Origin: a virus
IMG/VR virus record: IMGVR_UViG_3300032073_003536
Span: 1-61,879 of that record
Strand: one strand, 5' to 3'
DNA: 61,879 bases
Of the stretch, positions 15,019-22,626 are shown one piece after another (the first letter of the stretch is position 1; each line of letters opens with the position of its first letter). The notes under the pieces are model-generated. The model was not told where the DNA came from. It did not search any database and saw only the letters and a program-made list of their open reading frames with translations. The translations under genes were made by a program, and so were the position numbers.

Positions 15019-15044
15019 AAAAGGTAGTTAATTCTACCTTTTTT
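15019..15044 (+). terminator. intrinsic terminator
   Basis: AAAAGGTAG and CTACCTTTT arms with a 6-nt loop followed by T residues. Confidence 0.88.
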
Positions 15045-15076
15045 GCTGAAAGATGCCAGAAAAAGTGGTAAAAAGG

Positions 15077-15105
15077 TTGACTCTGATCCCATATTTTAGT
15101 ATAAT
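15077..15105 (+). promoter_or_regulatory. sigma70-like promoter
   Basis: AAAAGG then TTGACT (15077-15082), 17-nt spacer, TATAAT (15100-15105). It heads a run of about ten closely packed small genes. Confidence 0.85.
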
Positions 15106-15139
15106 ATATGTATATTAAATAAAAACGTAGGAGTTTTTT

Positions 15140-15514
15140 ATGCAGAATTTAAACACAATTAACCAAAGTAAAGACAAGATTACATCAGTGCCTGGTCTTT
15201 GGATTGGTTCTTTAACTTGTTATTACAATGACGATAGACCTGGTAAGAATATACAACTTACTTCGCTTGAAGAAATGTGGTATGGACATGAAGAAAACAT
15301 TAATCATCCAGAAGGTTCAGAACATCCTGAGAGTGTAAATGTTCCTCACTTCAAGTTAATGAGAGAAAGAGTTTTTAATTCTGTATTAGCAAGAACTGGT
15401 ATTGATGTTAGAGATTTTGATAATATTATACATGCTTCAACTTCACCTGGTAGAGACAAAGATGGAAACATCATTGAACATGGTAATGAAAAAAATATTG
15501 TGAGGAACGTTTAA
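15140..15514 (+). CDS. hypothetical protein
   Basis: 124 aa, acidic, RBS TAGGAG. No family recognised; visible features are GLWIGSLTCYYNDDRPGKN and a His/Glu-rich centre (HEENINHPEGSEHPE). First gene of an early operon; its stop overlaps the next ATG. Confidence 0.7.
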   Translation: MQNLNTINQSKDKITSVPGLWIGSLTCYYNDDRPGKNIQLTSLEEMWYGHEENINHPEGSEHPESVNVPHFKLMRERVFNSVLARTGIDVRDFDNIIHASTSPGRDKDGNIIEHGNEKNIVRNV

Positions 15515-15864
15515 TGATTAAAGAAAGAAATACAACTGTCCTTGCTTCAGACTATCAAAGTACTGAGCAACTTAAAAAGTTTCTGGTGCATTGTACTGGT
15601 GCTAAACTAACACCAGTTGCTAGAACTGATAACGCATTTTGGATATCGGGTGATAAAAGAGGCGACTACTACGAGCAAAAATATTACAAAGTAGTATTTG
15701 GTCCAGTCACCCAAGTCTCTTATGGTCAAGGTAGAAGCGAAAAGTCAGGCTATGGTTTTGACATTCAATCCTCAGGTGACTACATGGGTTGGTCAATGAT
15801 GGGCGAATACAGAACAATGATTAAAGAAGCGATTGCTGACTACAAGCAGAAAGAGACTGCATAA
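15514..15864 (+). CDS. hypothetical protein
   Basis: 116 aa, TAATG overlap with the gene before. Tyr- and Gly-rich middle (YYEQKYYKVVFGPVTQVSYG). Predicted mixed alpha/beta. No family recognised. Confidence 0.7.
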   Translation: MIKERNTTVLASDYQSTEQLKKFLVHCTGAKLTPVARTDNAFWISGDKRGDYYEQKYYKVVFGPVTQVSYGQGRSEKSGYGFDIQSSGDYMGWSMMGEYRTMIKEAIADYKQKETA

Positions 15865-15872
15865 TTTGACAA

Positions 15873-16241
15873 ATGACTAATAAGCATAAAAAACAAGTTC
15901 ATAATTTTGTGCAATCTACATTTAAAATTGTAGGTTGTTCTTTATTGTTTCTTGGATTGACTATGAGTTTAGGAATATCTGTAAATCCTCATATGGAACT
16001 TACAGCATACATGATGTTATTTATTGGTACAATACTAATAATGACACATAGTTTTAGAGGTAATGACCACATGTTCTTATTAGTTTCTAGTGCAGGTTTT
16101 TTATTGACTAGTAATGCATTCTTAGGCACAGAAACTGCATTAATGATTGCAGATAGTTATGGTATTGCACTCACAGAAGAAGAAGGTTGGTTTGCTAAGT
16201 ATGGCAAATTGTTTGTAGAAATATTAAAGGCGGTAGCATAA
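15873..16241 (+). CDS. predicted 3-TM membrane protein
   Basis: 122 aa. Three hydrophobic segments: IVGCSLLFLGLTMSLGISV, LTAYMMLFIGTILIM and MFLLVSSAGFLLTS. Basic N-terminus predicts a cytoplasmic start. No family recognised. Confidence 0.65.
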   Translation: MTNKHKKQVHNFVQSTFKIVGCSLLFLGLTMSLGISVNPHMELTAYMMLFIGTILIMTHSFRGNDHMFLLVSSAGFLLTSNAFLGTETALMIADSYGIALTEEEGWFAKYGKLFVEILKAVA

Positions 16242-16678
16242 TGACAATGCATCTTGCACAAGGTCTAACGACTATTAGGAATAAAAAGTATAAGCCTAAA
16301 ATGACAAAGGCAAATATTGCCAAGTGGACAGAAGGATTACGTCTTAAAAATAAACAGAATAAACGTATGGGTATGCCTAAATGGACATTTGACCAATATG
16401 TAGATTACTGTCACGGCATATCACCTAAAGTAGATCCTAGAAGTAGAGAAGCATTTAAGTCGGTAAAGCCTGACACATCTCGAGTTAATGATATGATTGA
16501 ACATCAAAAGAAATATCCTAGTATGCCTATATCAACGAGTAACAGGACAGACGGTGTTGATATGAAATGGGAGAACGAAAAACGTGAAATTAGTTCTGGT
16601 TACACTATTGCTCCAGCATACAATAAAGGGGCATATCAAGTTATTGGTAAGGCTAACATAAAAGATATAGGCAAGTGA
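16241..16678 (+). CDS. hypothetical basic protein
   Basis: 145 aa, TAATG overlap. Basic N-terminal half (HLAQGLTTIRNKKYKPKMTK) and Trp/Lys-rich centre. The opening resembles short T4-like phage proteins with 'GL.TIN.(K/R)' starts; no function known. Confidence 0.65.
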   Translation: MTMHLAQGLTTIRNKKYKPKMTKANIAKWTEGLRLKNKQNKRMGMPKWTFDQYVDYCHGISPKVDPRSREAFKSVKPDTSRVNDMIEHQKKYPSMPISTSNRTDGVDMKWENEKREISSGYTIAPAYNKGAYQVIGKANIKDIGK

Positions 16679-16878
16679 GTGACCAAGAAGGAAATTCTAA
16701 AAGATGGCAAGACAACTCAGACGGCTGGGTTAAAACTATGACAGAGTCAAAAGAAAAGAAAGAAGCAAGGCGCCAACTGCTCAAAGGTGAATGTAATCAC
16801 GGAGACCTAGGCTGGTGCGAAGTATGTGCATACGATATCAATGGCGAGAGAGTAGCATTTAAAGGAATAGATTATTAG
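16675..16878 (+). CDS. small protein with CxH...CxxC zinc-type motif
   Basis: 67 aa, GTG start overlapping the previous stop. CNHGDLGWCEVC near residues 40-51 could bind one zinc. Very hydrophilic N-terminus. Function unknown. Confidence 0.6.
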   Translation: MSDQEGNSKRWQDNSDGWVKTMTESKEKKEARRQLLKGECNHGDLGWCEVCAYDINGERVAFKGIDY

Positions 16879-16879
16879 T

Positions 16880-17140
16880 ATGACTACAGAATTAGCAAAA
16901 CTAAATAATAACGAATTAGTATACGGAACATATGATGAAGTAGAAGCATACGCAGAAAAAAATGATACCTGTGTAGACCGATATTTTGACCATATAAATC
17001 CTTCTACTGTTTACAATAAATTTAAATGGGTAGGAACAGGATTATCAGATCCTTTTGCAGTTTCCGTACCTTATAATTATGATAAGGCTGAACCAGCCGG
17101 TACGTTTAACACTAGAGGTGTTAATACAGACAAATGGTAG
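16880..17140 (+). CDS. hypothetical protein
   Basis: 86 aa, Tyr/Asn-rich ([17 protein letters not shown]). No family recognised. Sits in the same small-gene operon. Confidence 0.6.
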   Translation: MTTELAKLNNNELVYGTYDEVEAYAEKNDTCVDRYFDHINPSTVYNKFKWVGTGLSDPFAVSVPYNYDKAEPAGTFNTRGVNTDKW

Positions 17141-17150
17141 AGGTAATATA

Positions 17151-17429
17151 ATGGCAATGAGACGAGATGAAAGAACTGTATCTTTTGAAATAAAAGAATC
17201 AGAGTGGCTAGGTGAAAAAGGTGTACAACATCTTTACAGTTTTAAAAACGGTTATGGTGCCAGTGTTGTAAAGCACAAAGGATCCTATGGGTATGACGCA
17301 GGTAAATGGGAGTTAGCAGTTTTAAAAGGCGAAGACTTGTGCTATGATACAGAAATTACCGATGACGTAATAGGATATTTAAATGATCCTGAAGTTGATA
17401 GATATTTAGGAATGATTGCAAGTTTATGA
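17151..17429 (+). CDS. hypothetical protein
   Basis: 92 aa from ATG 17151, which has AGGTAATATA upstream; longer in-frame versions would run into the gene before. [20 protein letters not shown] is a beta-hairpin-like segment seen in short T4-like phage proteins. Overlaps the next gene by 4 nt. Confidence 0.65.
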   Translation: MAMRRDERTVSFEIKESEWLGEKGVQHLYSFKNGYGASVVKHKGSYGYDAGKWELAVLKGEDLCYDTEITDDVIGYLNDPEVDRYLGMIASL

Positions 17430-17641
17430 GTGAAGATAATAAAATAGATAAAAGCCATGGTAAGTGGCACGGTGGAAAAGGCTCCGCTAGAAAGGACAAT
17501 AACAATTCTAAATTTGCAGATGGCTGGGACGCCATATGGGGCAAAAAAGAAAAAGACAGTGGACTTACTAGAAGAGAGCAAGTATTGTTAGATCCATTAG
17601 AAGCAAGTAAACGAAGCGACGAAAGTAAAAAGGAAAAATGA
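17426..17641 (+). CDS. conserved short phage protein (KWHGGKGS motif)
   Basis: 71 aa, hydrophilic. [14 protein letters not shown] followed by [13 protein letters not shown] is a pattern I know from many phage hypothetical proteins; role unknown. Overlaps both neighbours by 4 nt. Confidence 0.7.
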   Translation: MSEDNKIDKSHGKWHGGKGSARKDNNNSKFADGWDAIWGKKEKDSGLTRREQVLLDPLEASKRSDESKKEK

Positions 17642-17904
17642 CAATACCTGACGTAATAGGATTAATAGGAGTAGCATTATTAATTATAACTTATGCATTA
17701 CTCCAGTTAGATAGAATAGACCCTAAAGGGTTTTGGTATAGTTTTAATAACTTAATGGTAGCAATACTTGTTACTGTAAGTTTAATTTATACACCAAATC
17801 TTGCTAGTATTGTAATCGAAGTATTTTGGTTTCTAATTAGTTTGTTTGGTGTCGTCATGTTTTATAAAAGAAAGGACTTGACAAAAAAAGGAAATAGTAT
17901 ATAA
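17638..17904 (+). CDS. CBU_0592-like small membrane protein
   Basis: 88 aa with three hydrophobic segments. DVIGLIGVALLIITYALLQL, YSFNNLMVAILVTVSLIY and IEVFWFLISLFGVV match the DxxGxxGxxL...NL...SL....(I/V)ExFW layout of the CBU_0592 membrane family, which is usually cellular. That suggests a gene taken from a bacterium. Role unknown. Its 3' end contains the promoter for the next gene. Confidence 0.7.
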   Translation: MTIPDVIGLIGVALLIITYALLQLDRIDPKGFWYSFNNLMVAILVTVSLIYTPNLASIVIEVFWFLISLFGVVMFYKRKDLTKKGNSI

Positions 17905-17905
17905 T
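17878..17905 (+). promoter_or_regulatory. sigma70-like promoter inside a gene end
   Basis: TTGACA (17878-17883), 16-nt spacer, TATAAT (17900-17905); the -35 box is inside the coding region of the membrane protein. Drives the ParB-like gene at 17948, which has a strong GAGGAGG RBS flanked by GACC/GGTC. Confidence 0.85.
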
Positions 17906-17947
17906 AATATTTTAACATAACATAAAGACCGAGGAGGGTCGTTCACT

Positions 17948-19111
17948 ATGGCTATGAAAACGTATGCTGATAAAATAAATCAGCAATTTAAATCCGGAGC
18001 AAGTAATCTTGTTTCATTACAACAACGTCTAAATGATGCATTAGCATTAAATCCAGTATTTCAAAAAATGCTTGATGGTGCAGTAGACGAATTCAAACGC
18101 AGAAATACGCAATGGAAATCCTTTGAAGATTTAACATTGTGTAATGCAATACCTGTAAAAATGAACGAAGTAGTTATCGATACTACATTACAACGTCCAT
18201 TAAACATTAGGCACATTATAAAAATACTTGACCATTTTAGTCAAAGTATGGTTATGCCTATACAGGTGTACAAAGAGGTACCTCCCGGCGATGAATGGAT
18301 TGCATGGGACGGACAACATACTGCTATAACATTATACATAATTGCAACAAAAGTATTTGGGCAACGTCCTGCTACTGTTACAATTCCAGTTAATGATTAT
18401 CCAGTTGAAAATAAACTAGAGATTAGGCAAAACTTTATTTTACTTAATGGTGATGCTAAAGAGCCTTTAGACTTTATTGATACTTATAAGCAAATGGTAT
18501 ATGGTGTAAGAGTAGATGGTGCAACAAATGAAGATTGGATTGACACAGAACTAAAACAACAATATCTAGAAGACGCAGGTATCTTTGCTACCAACAGTAA
18601 GTTTGGTGATGAAGATGAGCAAGGTGCATTTACTTTGTTAGCAGACACACTAATGAGTAAAAGTCTTAAAACAAGAAAAGATCCACAAATAACAAAAATG
18701 TTTACTAGTTATTGGGGTTACTTAAATCAAGAACGTCCAGTACAAGCCAAGGAGGCTAGGCAGTTATATGAATACTTTGATGCTTGTTTTACACAAGGAA
18801 TTGTAGTAGATGATGAATACTGCAGAAAACTTGCCGACTTTACCAAAGAGTTCTTTGAAGGTGACTTCAGCGAAAGCGGAATGTTTTGGGATAAGGTAAA
18901 ACAAAGTTATTCCAATTGGTACCGTGGTGCTAATAAACATAGCGAAGATAAAAACGAAGATGGAGAAATAATTGTAAGAGGGTTTACTACAGAATGGAGA
19001 TGTGGCGGACCGTTTATTATTTCACAAATTAATAAAAGTACAGACTTAGAAACTCCAAGTTACACTCCTAACAATGGTTATAGTGTAAAGGATTTTGAGT
19101 TATGGCAATAA
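17948..19111 (+). CDS. ParB/sulfiredoxin-like domain protein
   Basis: 387 aa. Around residues 70-125 one sees TLQRPLNIRHIIKILDHF, MPIQVYKE and EWIAWDGQHTAITLYI, the DGQH(T/R) core of ParB-like nucleotide-binding or nuclease domains. The remainder is helical and unassigned. The next gene is an HNH endonuclease, overlapping by 10 nt, so the pair may act together in DNA cleavage, host takeover or homing (inference). ParB-type DNA partition is less likely because no ParA is present. Confidence 0.75.
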   Translation: MAMKTYADKINQQFKSGASNLVSLQQRLNDALALNPVFQKMLDGAVDEFKRRNTQWKSFEDLTLCNAIPVKMNEVVIDTTLQRPLNIRHIIKILDHFSQSMVMPIQVYKEVPPGDEWIAWDGQHTAITLYIIATKVFGQRPATVTIPVNDYPVENKLEIRQNFILLNGDAKEPLDFIDTYKQMVYGVRVDGATNEDWIDTELKQQYLEDAGIFATNSKFGDEDEQGAFTLLADTLMSKSLKTRKDPQITKMFTSYWGYLNQERPVQAKEARQLYEYFDACFTQGIVVDDEYCRKLADFTKEFFEGDFSESGMFWDKVKQSYSNWYRGANKHSEDKNEDGEIIVRGFTTEWRCGGPFIISQINKSTDLETPSYTPNNGYSVKDFELWQ

Positions 19112-19542
19112 GAAATCCAAGCAAAGATAAGTTAAAGTCTAACGCAGTATTAAAGGAACAACTAAGTAAACCTTGTATGCTGGAGGATTGTGATAATACT
19201 ATAAGTATATATGACGGGCCAGGCAGTAACGTTTTGTGTAGGGACCATCAATTGGAATGTGTTGAATATGGAGGTATGGGTAAACCAGAGAGACCTTGGA
19301 CATTTTACAGAACTATGGAATGTGCAAAGTGTGGATATAATCCAACTGAAGATCCACAGTTCGATGAAATAGAAGATGAGTACCACAGACTTCGTGTAAT
19401 GCGAGCCATTATGCATGGAGACCATATACACCTAAAAAGTCAAGGTGGTGCTAATACGGCAGATAACATACAGACATTGTGTGTTAAATGCCATATGATA
19501 AAAACATATAAAGAGAAGGACTATCTTGGCACAAAGCAATAA
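19102..19542 (+). CDS. HNH endonuclease
   Basis: 146 aa. The C-terminal MHGDHIHLKSQGGANTADN and IQTLCVKCHMIKT give the H-N-H metal fingers with CxxC structural Cys; another Cys pair, CAKCG, precedes at about 72. Two further Cys (CMLEDC) near residue 25 may form an extra zinc site. Could be a nicking or homing nuclease, or an Mrr-like partner for the DGQH protein. No intron around it. Confidence 0.85.
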   Translation: MAIRNPSKDKLKSNAVLKEQLSKPCMLEDCDNTISIYDGPGSNVLCRDHQLECVEYGGMGKPERPWTFYRTMECAKCGYNPTEDPQFDEIEDEYHRLRVMRAIMHGDHIHLKSQGGANTADNIQTLCVKCHMIKTYKEKDYLGTKQ

Positions 19543-19915
19543 AGAAAATATCCTCAGGAAACATATCCATACTGAGTCAAATGATAAGGCACAAGAACGT
19601 CTTATCATTTGTGCTCCTGTTAGTGATGATGCAGACTATGAATGGATAGTAGGTTTAGCAGTTGACGAAGCAATTAAGCCATTTAAAGATTGGTTTAAAG
19701 AAAATGACATACCGCATGTATTTGAAATTAATTGGGGTAGTCCGTGGCTAGATGAACAAGCAAGTCATTTATTTTGTATAAATGTTACTTGCCGTCCAGA
19801 AGGAAGAACTTTAACTAAAGAAGAGAGTATGGTGTTTGAATTAAAATTTAACGGAAAATTCCCTATTCTAAATATAACAGAATATATAGAAAAGGCGGCT
19901 AATAAATGGCAATAG
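19526..19915 (+). CDS. hypothetical protein
   Basis: 129 aa from TTG at 19526, with AAGGA upstream inside the HNH gene. Alpha/beta composition (ERLIICAPVSDDADYEWIVGL). No family recognised. Overlaps the next gene by 10 nt. Confidence 0.6.
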   Translation: MAQSNKENILRKHIHTESNDKAQERLIICAPVSDDADYEWIVGLAVDEAIKPFKDWFKENDIPHVFEINWGSPWLDEQASHLFCINVTCRPEGRTLTKEESMVFELKFNGKFPILNITEYIEKAANKWQ

Positions 19916-20163
19916 ATAAAGCATCATTAAAAGAATCAGTAATAGACACATCACTAGCATTAGTAATTAACTTTCCATTGAATATGTTATTGTTGTATAT
20001 TGCTAATAGAACATTTATACCTGACATGGAATCAGAACAAGAACAAATATTTTGGACATCTGTTTTCCTAACTGTAGTGTTTACACTTGTAGCAGTTACA
20101 AGAAAATATTTTGTTAGAGGATACTTTAAAGCCAAAGAGATTAGAAAAAATGCAATACATTGA
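19906..20163 (+). CDS. DUF7220-like small membrane protein
   Basis: 85 aa with two TM helices. ESVIDTSLALVINFPLNMLLLYI and FWTSVFLTVVFTLVAVTRKYFVRGYF follow the layout of small phage membrane proteins with an (R/K)xYxxRxxF end. Role unknown. Confidence 0.65.
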   Translation: MAIDKASLKESVIDTSLALVINFPLNMLLLYIANRTFIPDMESEQEQIFWTSVFLTVVFTLVAVTRKYFVRGYFKAKEIRKNAIH

Positions 20164-21103
20164 ACACGGATTCGCAGGACGTGATATTCCTTCAATTGAT
20201 ATAGTAAAAGGTTTATTTGACACAATTGAACGAGAAGGAAAGTATAAACATATTATAGATACAAGTGTGTTGTGGAACTTTAATGATGTGTATAATCCTG
20301 ATCATTTCCCTAGAGTACAAAATCCTTTAGAAGGTCGTAAGAATTTAATGTTGCTAGTTCAATTAATGGACCCTGCTGGATATTTAGATAACAATAACGA
20401 TTTTAATAATAAAGGCTGGCATGGAATAGATATTTTAAGTGATAGAACATGCATGTATAACTTTTGGGCAGAGTATTGGTGTGATTACTGGACAAACAAT
20501 AATGAAAAATTTGAGACGGATGTTGAACTAAAATTTGATACACACTTTAAAAAATACCTAATGTATAATAGAAAGCCAGTGCACCATAGAGTAATAGCAG
20601 TTGACCAACTAGAAAAAGGAAACCTTTTAAACGACGGCTATGTGACTCTAGCAGACCAATTAACATTACCCATGCCTGGAGTTAAAGATGTATTTTTAGT
20701 TACAGATGGTGATATAGAAAAGAAATCAGATCCATCATTAGGTGATATGCATATATGGAATCATGCATTTGTGAATGTTATTAGTGAAACATCTATGGAT
20801 GGCACATTTATGAGTGAAAAAACATTTAAGCCTATTGTTGGTAAAAGGCCTTTTGTTAGTTTTAATAAAGAACGTACTCAACGTCTAATAGATGTAGGCT
20901 TTAAAACATTTGGTAATTTTTGGAATGAAAATTTAGATTGGTATGAGCAAGTAGACTTTATATGTAGACAAGATGTTGATACACTCAAAGGTTGGTGGGA
21001 ATCATATGAAATGCAAGATATATTAGAACACAACAAAATGCATTTCTGGAGCACCTATCAAGCCATAAACAAACAATTTCTATACGATTTTATAAAAAAA
21101 TAG
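20150..21103 (+). CDS. glycosyltransferase-like protein (EKTFKPI family)
   Basis: 317 aa from ATG 20150. The C-terminal FVNVISETSMDGTFMSEKTF, then KPIVGKRPFVSFNKERTQRL and VGFKTFGNFWNE resembles the nucleotide-sugar-binding half of fucosyltransferase or exostosin-like enzymes. The protein at 27937 shares this region (FFFTEKVLKPMAYGQALVV). Likely to modify surface sugars or a phage component (inference). Trp-rich N-terminal half is unassigned. Confidence 0.65.
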   Translation: MQYIEHGFAGRDIPSIDIVKGLFDTIEREGKYKHIIDTSVLWNFNDVYNPDHFPRVQNPLEGRKNLMLLVQLMDPAGYLDNNNDFNNKGWHGIDILSDRTCMYNFWAEYWCDYWTNNNEKFETDVELKFDTHFKKYLMYNRKPVHHRVIAVDQLEKGNLLNDGYVTLADQLTLPMPGVKDVFLVTDGDIEKKSDPSLGDMHIWNHAFVNVISETSMDGTFMSEKTFKPIVGKRPFVSFNKERTQRLIDVGFKTFGNFWNENLDWYEQVDFICRQDVDTLKGWWESYEMQDILEHNKMHFWSTYQAINKQFLYDFIKK

Positions 21104-21123
21104 CATTTTTTTGCAAAAAAAGG

Positions 21124-21153
21124 TTGATTTTTTGCCAAAAAGTACTATATAAT
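21124..21153 (+). promoter_or_regulatory. sigma70-like promoter for hsp20 leader
   Basis: AAAAAAGG then TTGATT (21124-21129), 18-nt spacer, TATAAT (21148-21153). About 450 nt upstream of hsp20. Confidence 0.75.
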
Positions 21154-21164
21154 ATATTAAGTTG

Positions 21165-21172
21165 TATAAATA
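21165..21172 (+). promoter_or_regulatory. perfect T4-late box
   Basis: TATAAATA, an exact match to the T4 late consensus, right behind the early-type promoter. Gives hsp20 two modes of expression. Confidence 0.65.
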
Positions 21173-21611
21173 ACTTTGCAATTTTACTAATGCAAGGGCA
21201 ATAGAATCGTAAGAAACTAAAGTCTACTGCAAAAGAAAAATTGCTATAATGATGCACAAGGTAAGTGAATCGTAAGAAACACAAACCGAATGGTATTATT
21301 ATATAAACTGGAGATTAAGTCTTCAAAAGTGCTCGGGCTTTGCAATATAAGTCTTCAAAAGAGCACGGACTTAAACCTCTTAGTTTTGATAGTTGAAGGA
21401 CACTCCTCGGAGACACAAATTCAACATTTGGGGTAACCAACAAACGGCTTTAGATGGCAACACCTGAAGACACGAAGAAGATTACCAAGTAGACTAGAGC
21501 GACAGGACACACACTAACGAATGCCGCTCTACTCCGCGAACTTTTTATTCGCCAAATGGGTTTAAGAAGTTTAAGATAGAAAAATAACTTGCTAAACAAT
21601 AGGAGATTATT
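21173..21611 (+). ncRNA. long structured leader / ncRNA upstream of hsp20
   Basis: About 440 nt without a gene. Visible parts: two tandem stem-loops, each with the 14-nt repeat GAATCGTAAGAAAC (21204-21217, 21267-21280), enclosed by GCAATTTT/AAAATTGC (21178-21185, 21237-21244) and TATAATgAT/ATTATTATA (21245-21253, 21295-21303); two tandem 24-nt units AAGTCTTCAAAAG..GC.CGG.CTT (21317-21340, 21349-21372) whose ends pair, one by G-U; GTTGAA/TTCAAC (21392-21425) around CTCC/GGAG; AGAGCG/CGCTCT (21496-21530); GCGAA/TTCGC (21536-21552). Either a multi-aptamer leader or separate small RNAs. Confidence 0.6.
21583..21611 (+). promoter_or_regulatory. ROSE-like RNA thermometer over hsp20 RBS
   Basis: The arm AATAACTTGCT (21583-21593) pairs across a 7-nt loop with AGGAGATTATT (21601-21611), directly before the ATG at 21612. 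UUGCU facing AGGAG, with a G-G opposition, is the signature of ROSE thermometers of alphaproteobacterial small heat-shock genes; AAUAA/UUAUU extends the stem. Predicted to hide the Shine-Dalgarno at low temperature. Confidence 0.6.
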
Positions 21612-22058
21612 ATGGTAAATAAGCAATTCAGAATCACATCAGATTCACTATCCCCACTATATAAAATGAGCGTCGGCTTTGACAGAATGGCAGAGCAGTT
21701 TTTTAACGACCCATCATTTGTAAATAACGGTACAGGCTATCCGCCTTACAACATTTCTAAAACATCAGATGACATCTATGAGATTACTCTTGCAGTAGCA
21801 GGATTTAAGAAAGGTGATATCGATATTAGTTTAGAAGACGGTACGTTAAAAATCGAAGGCACTTCAGGTGTACTTGATAGCGACAAAGAAGTTGAATACC
21901 TACATAAAGGTATTGCTGAAAGAAATTTCATTAGGACTTTCAAATTAGCAGAGTTTGTCGAAGTCAAAGATGCCAAGTTAGAAGACGGTATTTTAAAGGT
22001 AACATTGTTTAGAAATGTTCCTGACGCCCTTAAACCACAAAAGATTAAAATTTCTTAA
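21612..22058 (+). CDS. small heat-shock protein Hsp20 (alpha-crystallin)
   Basis: 148 aa. The alpha-crystallin domain runs from about residue 35 to 130: YNISKTSDDIYEITLAVAGF, DISLEDGTLKIEG, GIAERNFIRTFKLAEFV and DGILKVTLFRN. Holds unfolding proteins for ATP-dependent chaperones. N-terminal KMSVGFDRM matches the IbpA-type start. T4-like marine phages often encode it. Expression appears controlled by an unusually long leader ending in a thermometer-like hairpin. A weak terminator-like GAGGA/TCCTC hairpin with T-rich tail follows. Confidence 0.95.
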   Translation: MVNKQFRITSDSLSPLYKMSVGFDRMAEQFFNDPSFVNNGTGYPPYNISKTSDDIYEITLAVAGFKKGDIDISLEDGTLKIEGTSGVLDSDKEVEYLHKGIAERNFIRTFKLAEFVEVKDAKLEDGILKVTLFRNVPDALKPQKIKIS

Positions 22059-22115
22059 TAGTACTGGTAAATAATGGGGAGGAAGAATACTTTCTCCTCA
22101 TTTTAGCGAGTACAT

Positions 22116-22319
22116 ATGGCAAAGAAAGACAAAAGAAAACAGATAGTATACCTCATACCAGAAGGTGAGACTAGAGATAGTCACACATATCATTATACAG
22201 CAGTTAAAACAAAAAGGTTGACTTCTGAAAATAAGAAGTTAAAATTAAACAAGTATAATCCGGTAAAACGAATACACGAAACTTTCGTAGAAGCAAAATT
22301 ACCACCACACACCAAATAG
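22116..22319 (+). CDS. rpmG: ribosomal protein bL33-like
   Basis: 67 aa basic protein. Residues 25-62 (YHYTAVKTKRL, then KKLKLNKYNPVKRIHETFVE and AKL) align with bL33: Y-T-x-x-K-x-K-R, K-L-x-L-x-K-(F/Y)-x-P-V-x-R-x-H, and final E-A-K. N-terminal MAKKDKR also fits. It has no Cys pairs, like the C-minus zinc-independent type. bL33 is a small 50S protein near the E site. A phage copy may replace or supplement the host protein (inference). Lies just upstream of clpS, 7 nt gap. Confidence 0.82.
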   Translation: MAKKDKRKQIVYLIPEGETRDSHTYHYTAVKTKRLTSENKKLKLNKYNPVKRIHETFVEAKLPPHTK

Positions 22320-22326
22320 GTTTAAC

Positions 22327-22626
22327 ATGGCAAAAGAGGCAGTAAAGACTAGAACTAGCACAGAACTAAGATATCCAGGCAGATATAATGTTGTCATTTA
22401 CAATGATGACTACACGCCTGTTGAATTTGTTATCAAGATGTTAGTAGAGGTATTTAATAAAGATGTTAATACTGCTAAGTCATTAACGCAGGAAATTCAT
22501 TCTCAAGGTGCAAGTATTGCCGGAACATACAATGCCGAGATTGCTGAACAAAAGTGTTCAGAAGGCATTTCAATTGCTAGAGCAAACGGACACCCACTTC
22601 AACTTAAAGTTGAAAAAGTAGAATGA
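22327..22626 (+). CDS. clpS: ClpS adaptor protein
   Basis: 99 aa. [20 protein letters not shown] is the N-degron-binding ClpS core with the Asn-Asp pair, followed by [20 protein letters not shown] and EIAEQKCSE with the conserved HxxG...G.Y..EIAE pattern. Delivers proteins with N-terminal bulky residues to ClpAP. No ClpA is encoded here, so it would work with host ClpA or a remodelled ClpX. ATGA overlap with sufB makes the two translationally coupled. Confidence 0.93.
   Translation: MAKEAVKTRTSTELRYPGRYNVVIYNDDYTPVEFVIKMLVEVFNKDVNTAKSLTQEIHSQGASIAGTYNAEIAEQKCSEGISIARANGHPLQLKVEKVE

Noticed and set aside
22218-22245. Promoter (AAAAAGG TTGACT, 16 nt, TAAAAT) inside the bL33 gene ahead of clpS-suf
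   Set aside because: These bases encode the conserved Lys-Arg-Leu-Thr of bL33, so the match may be coding constraint. Not listed as a feature but worth a TSS check.
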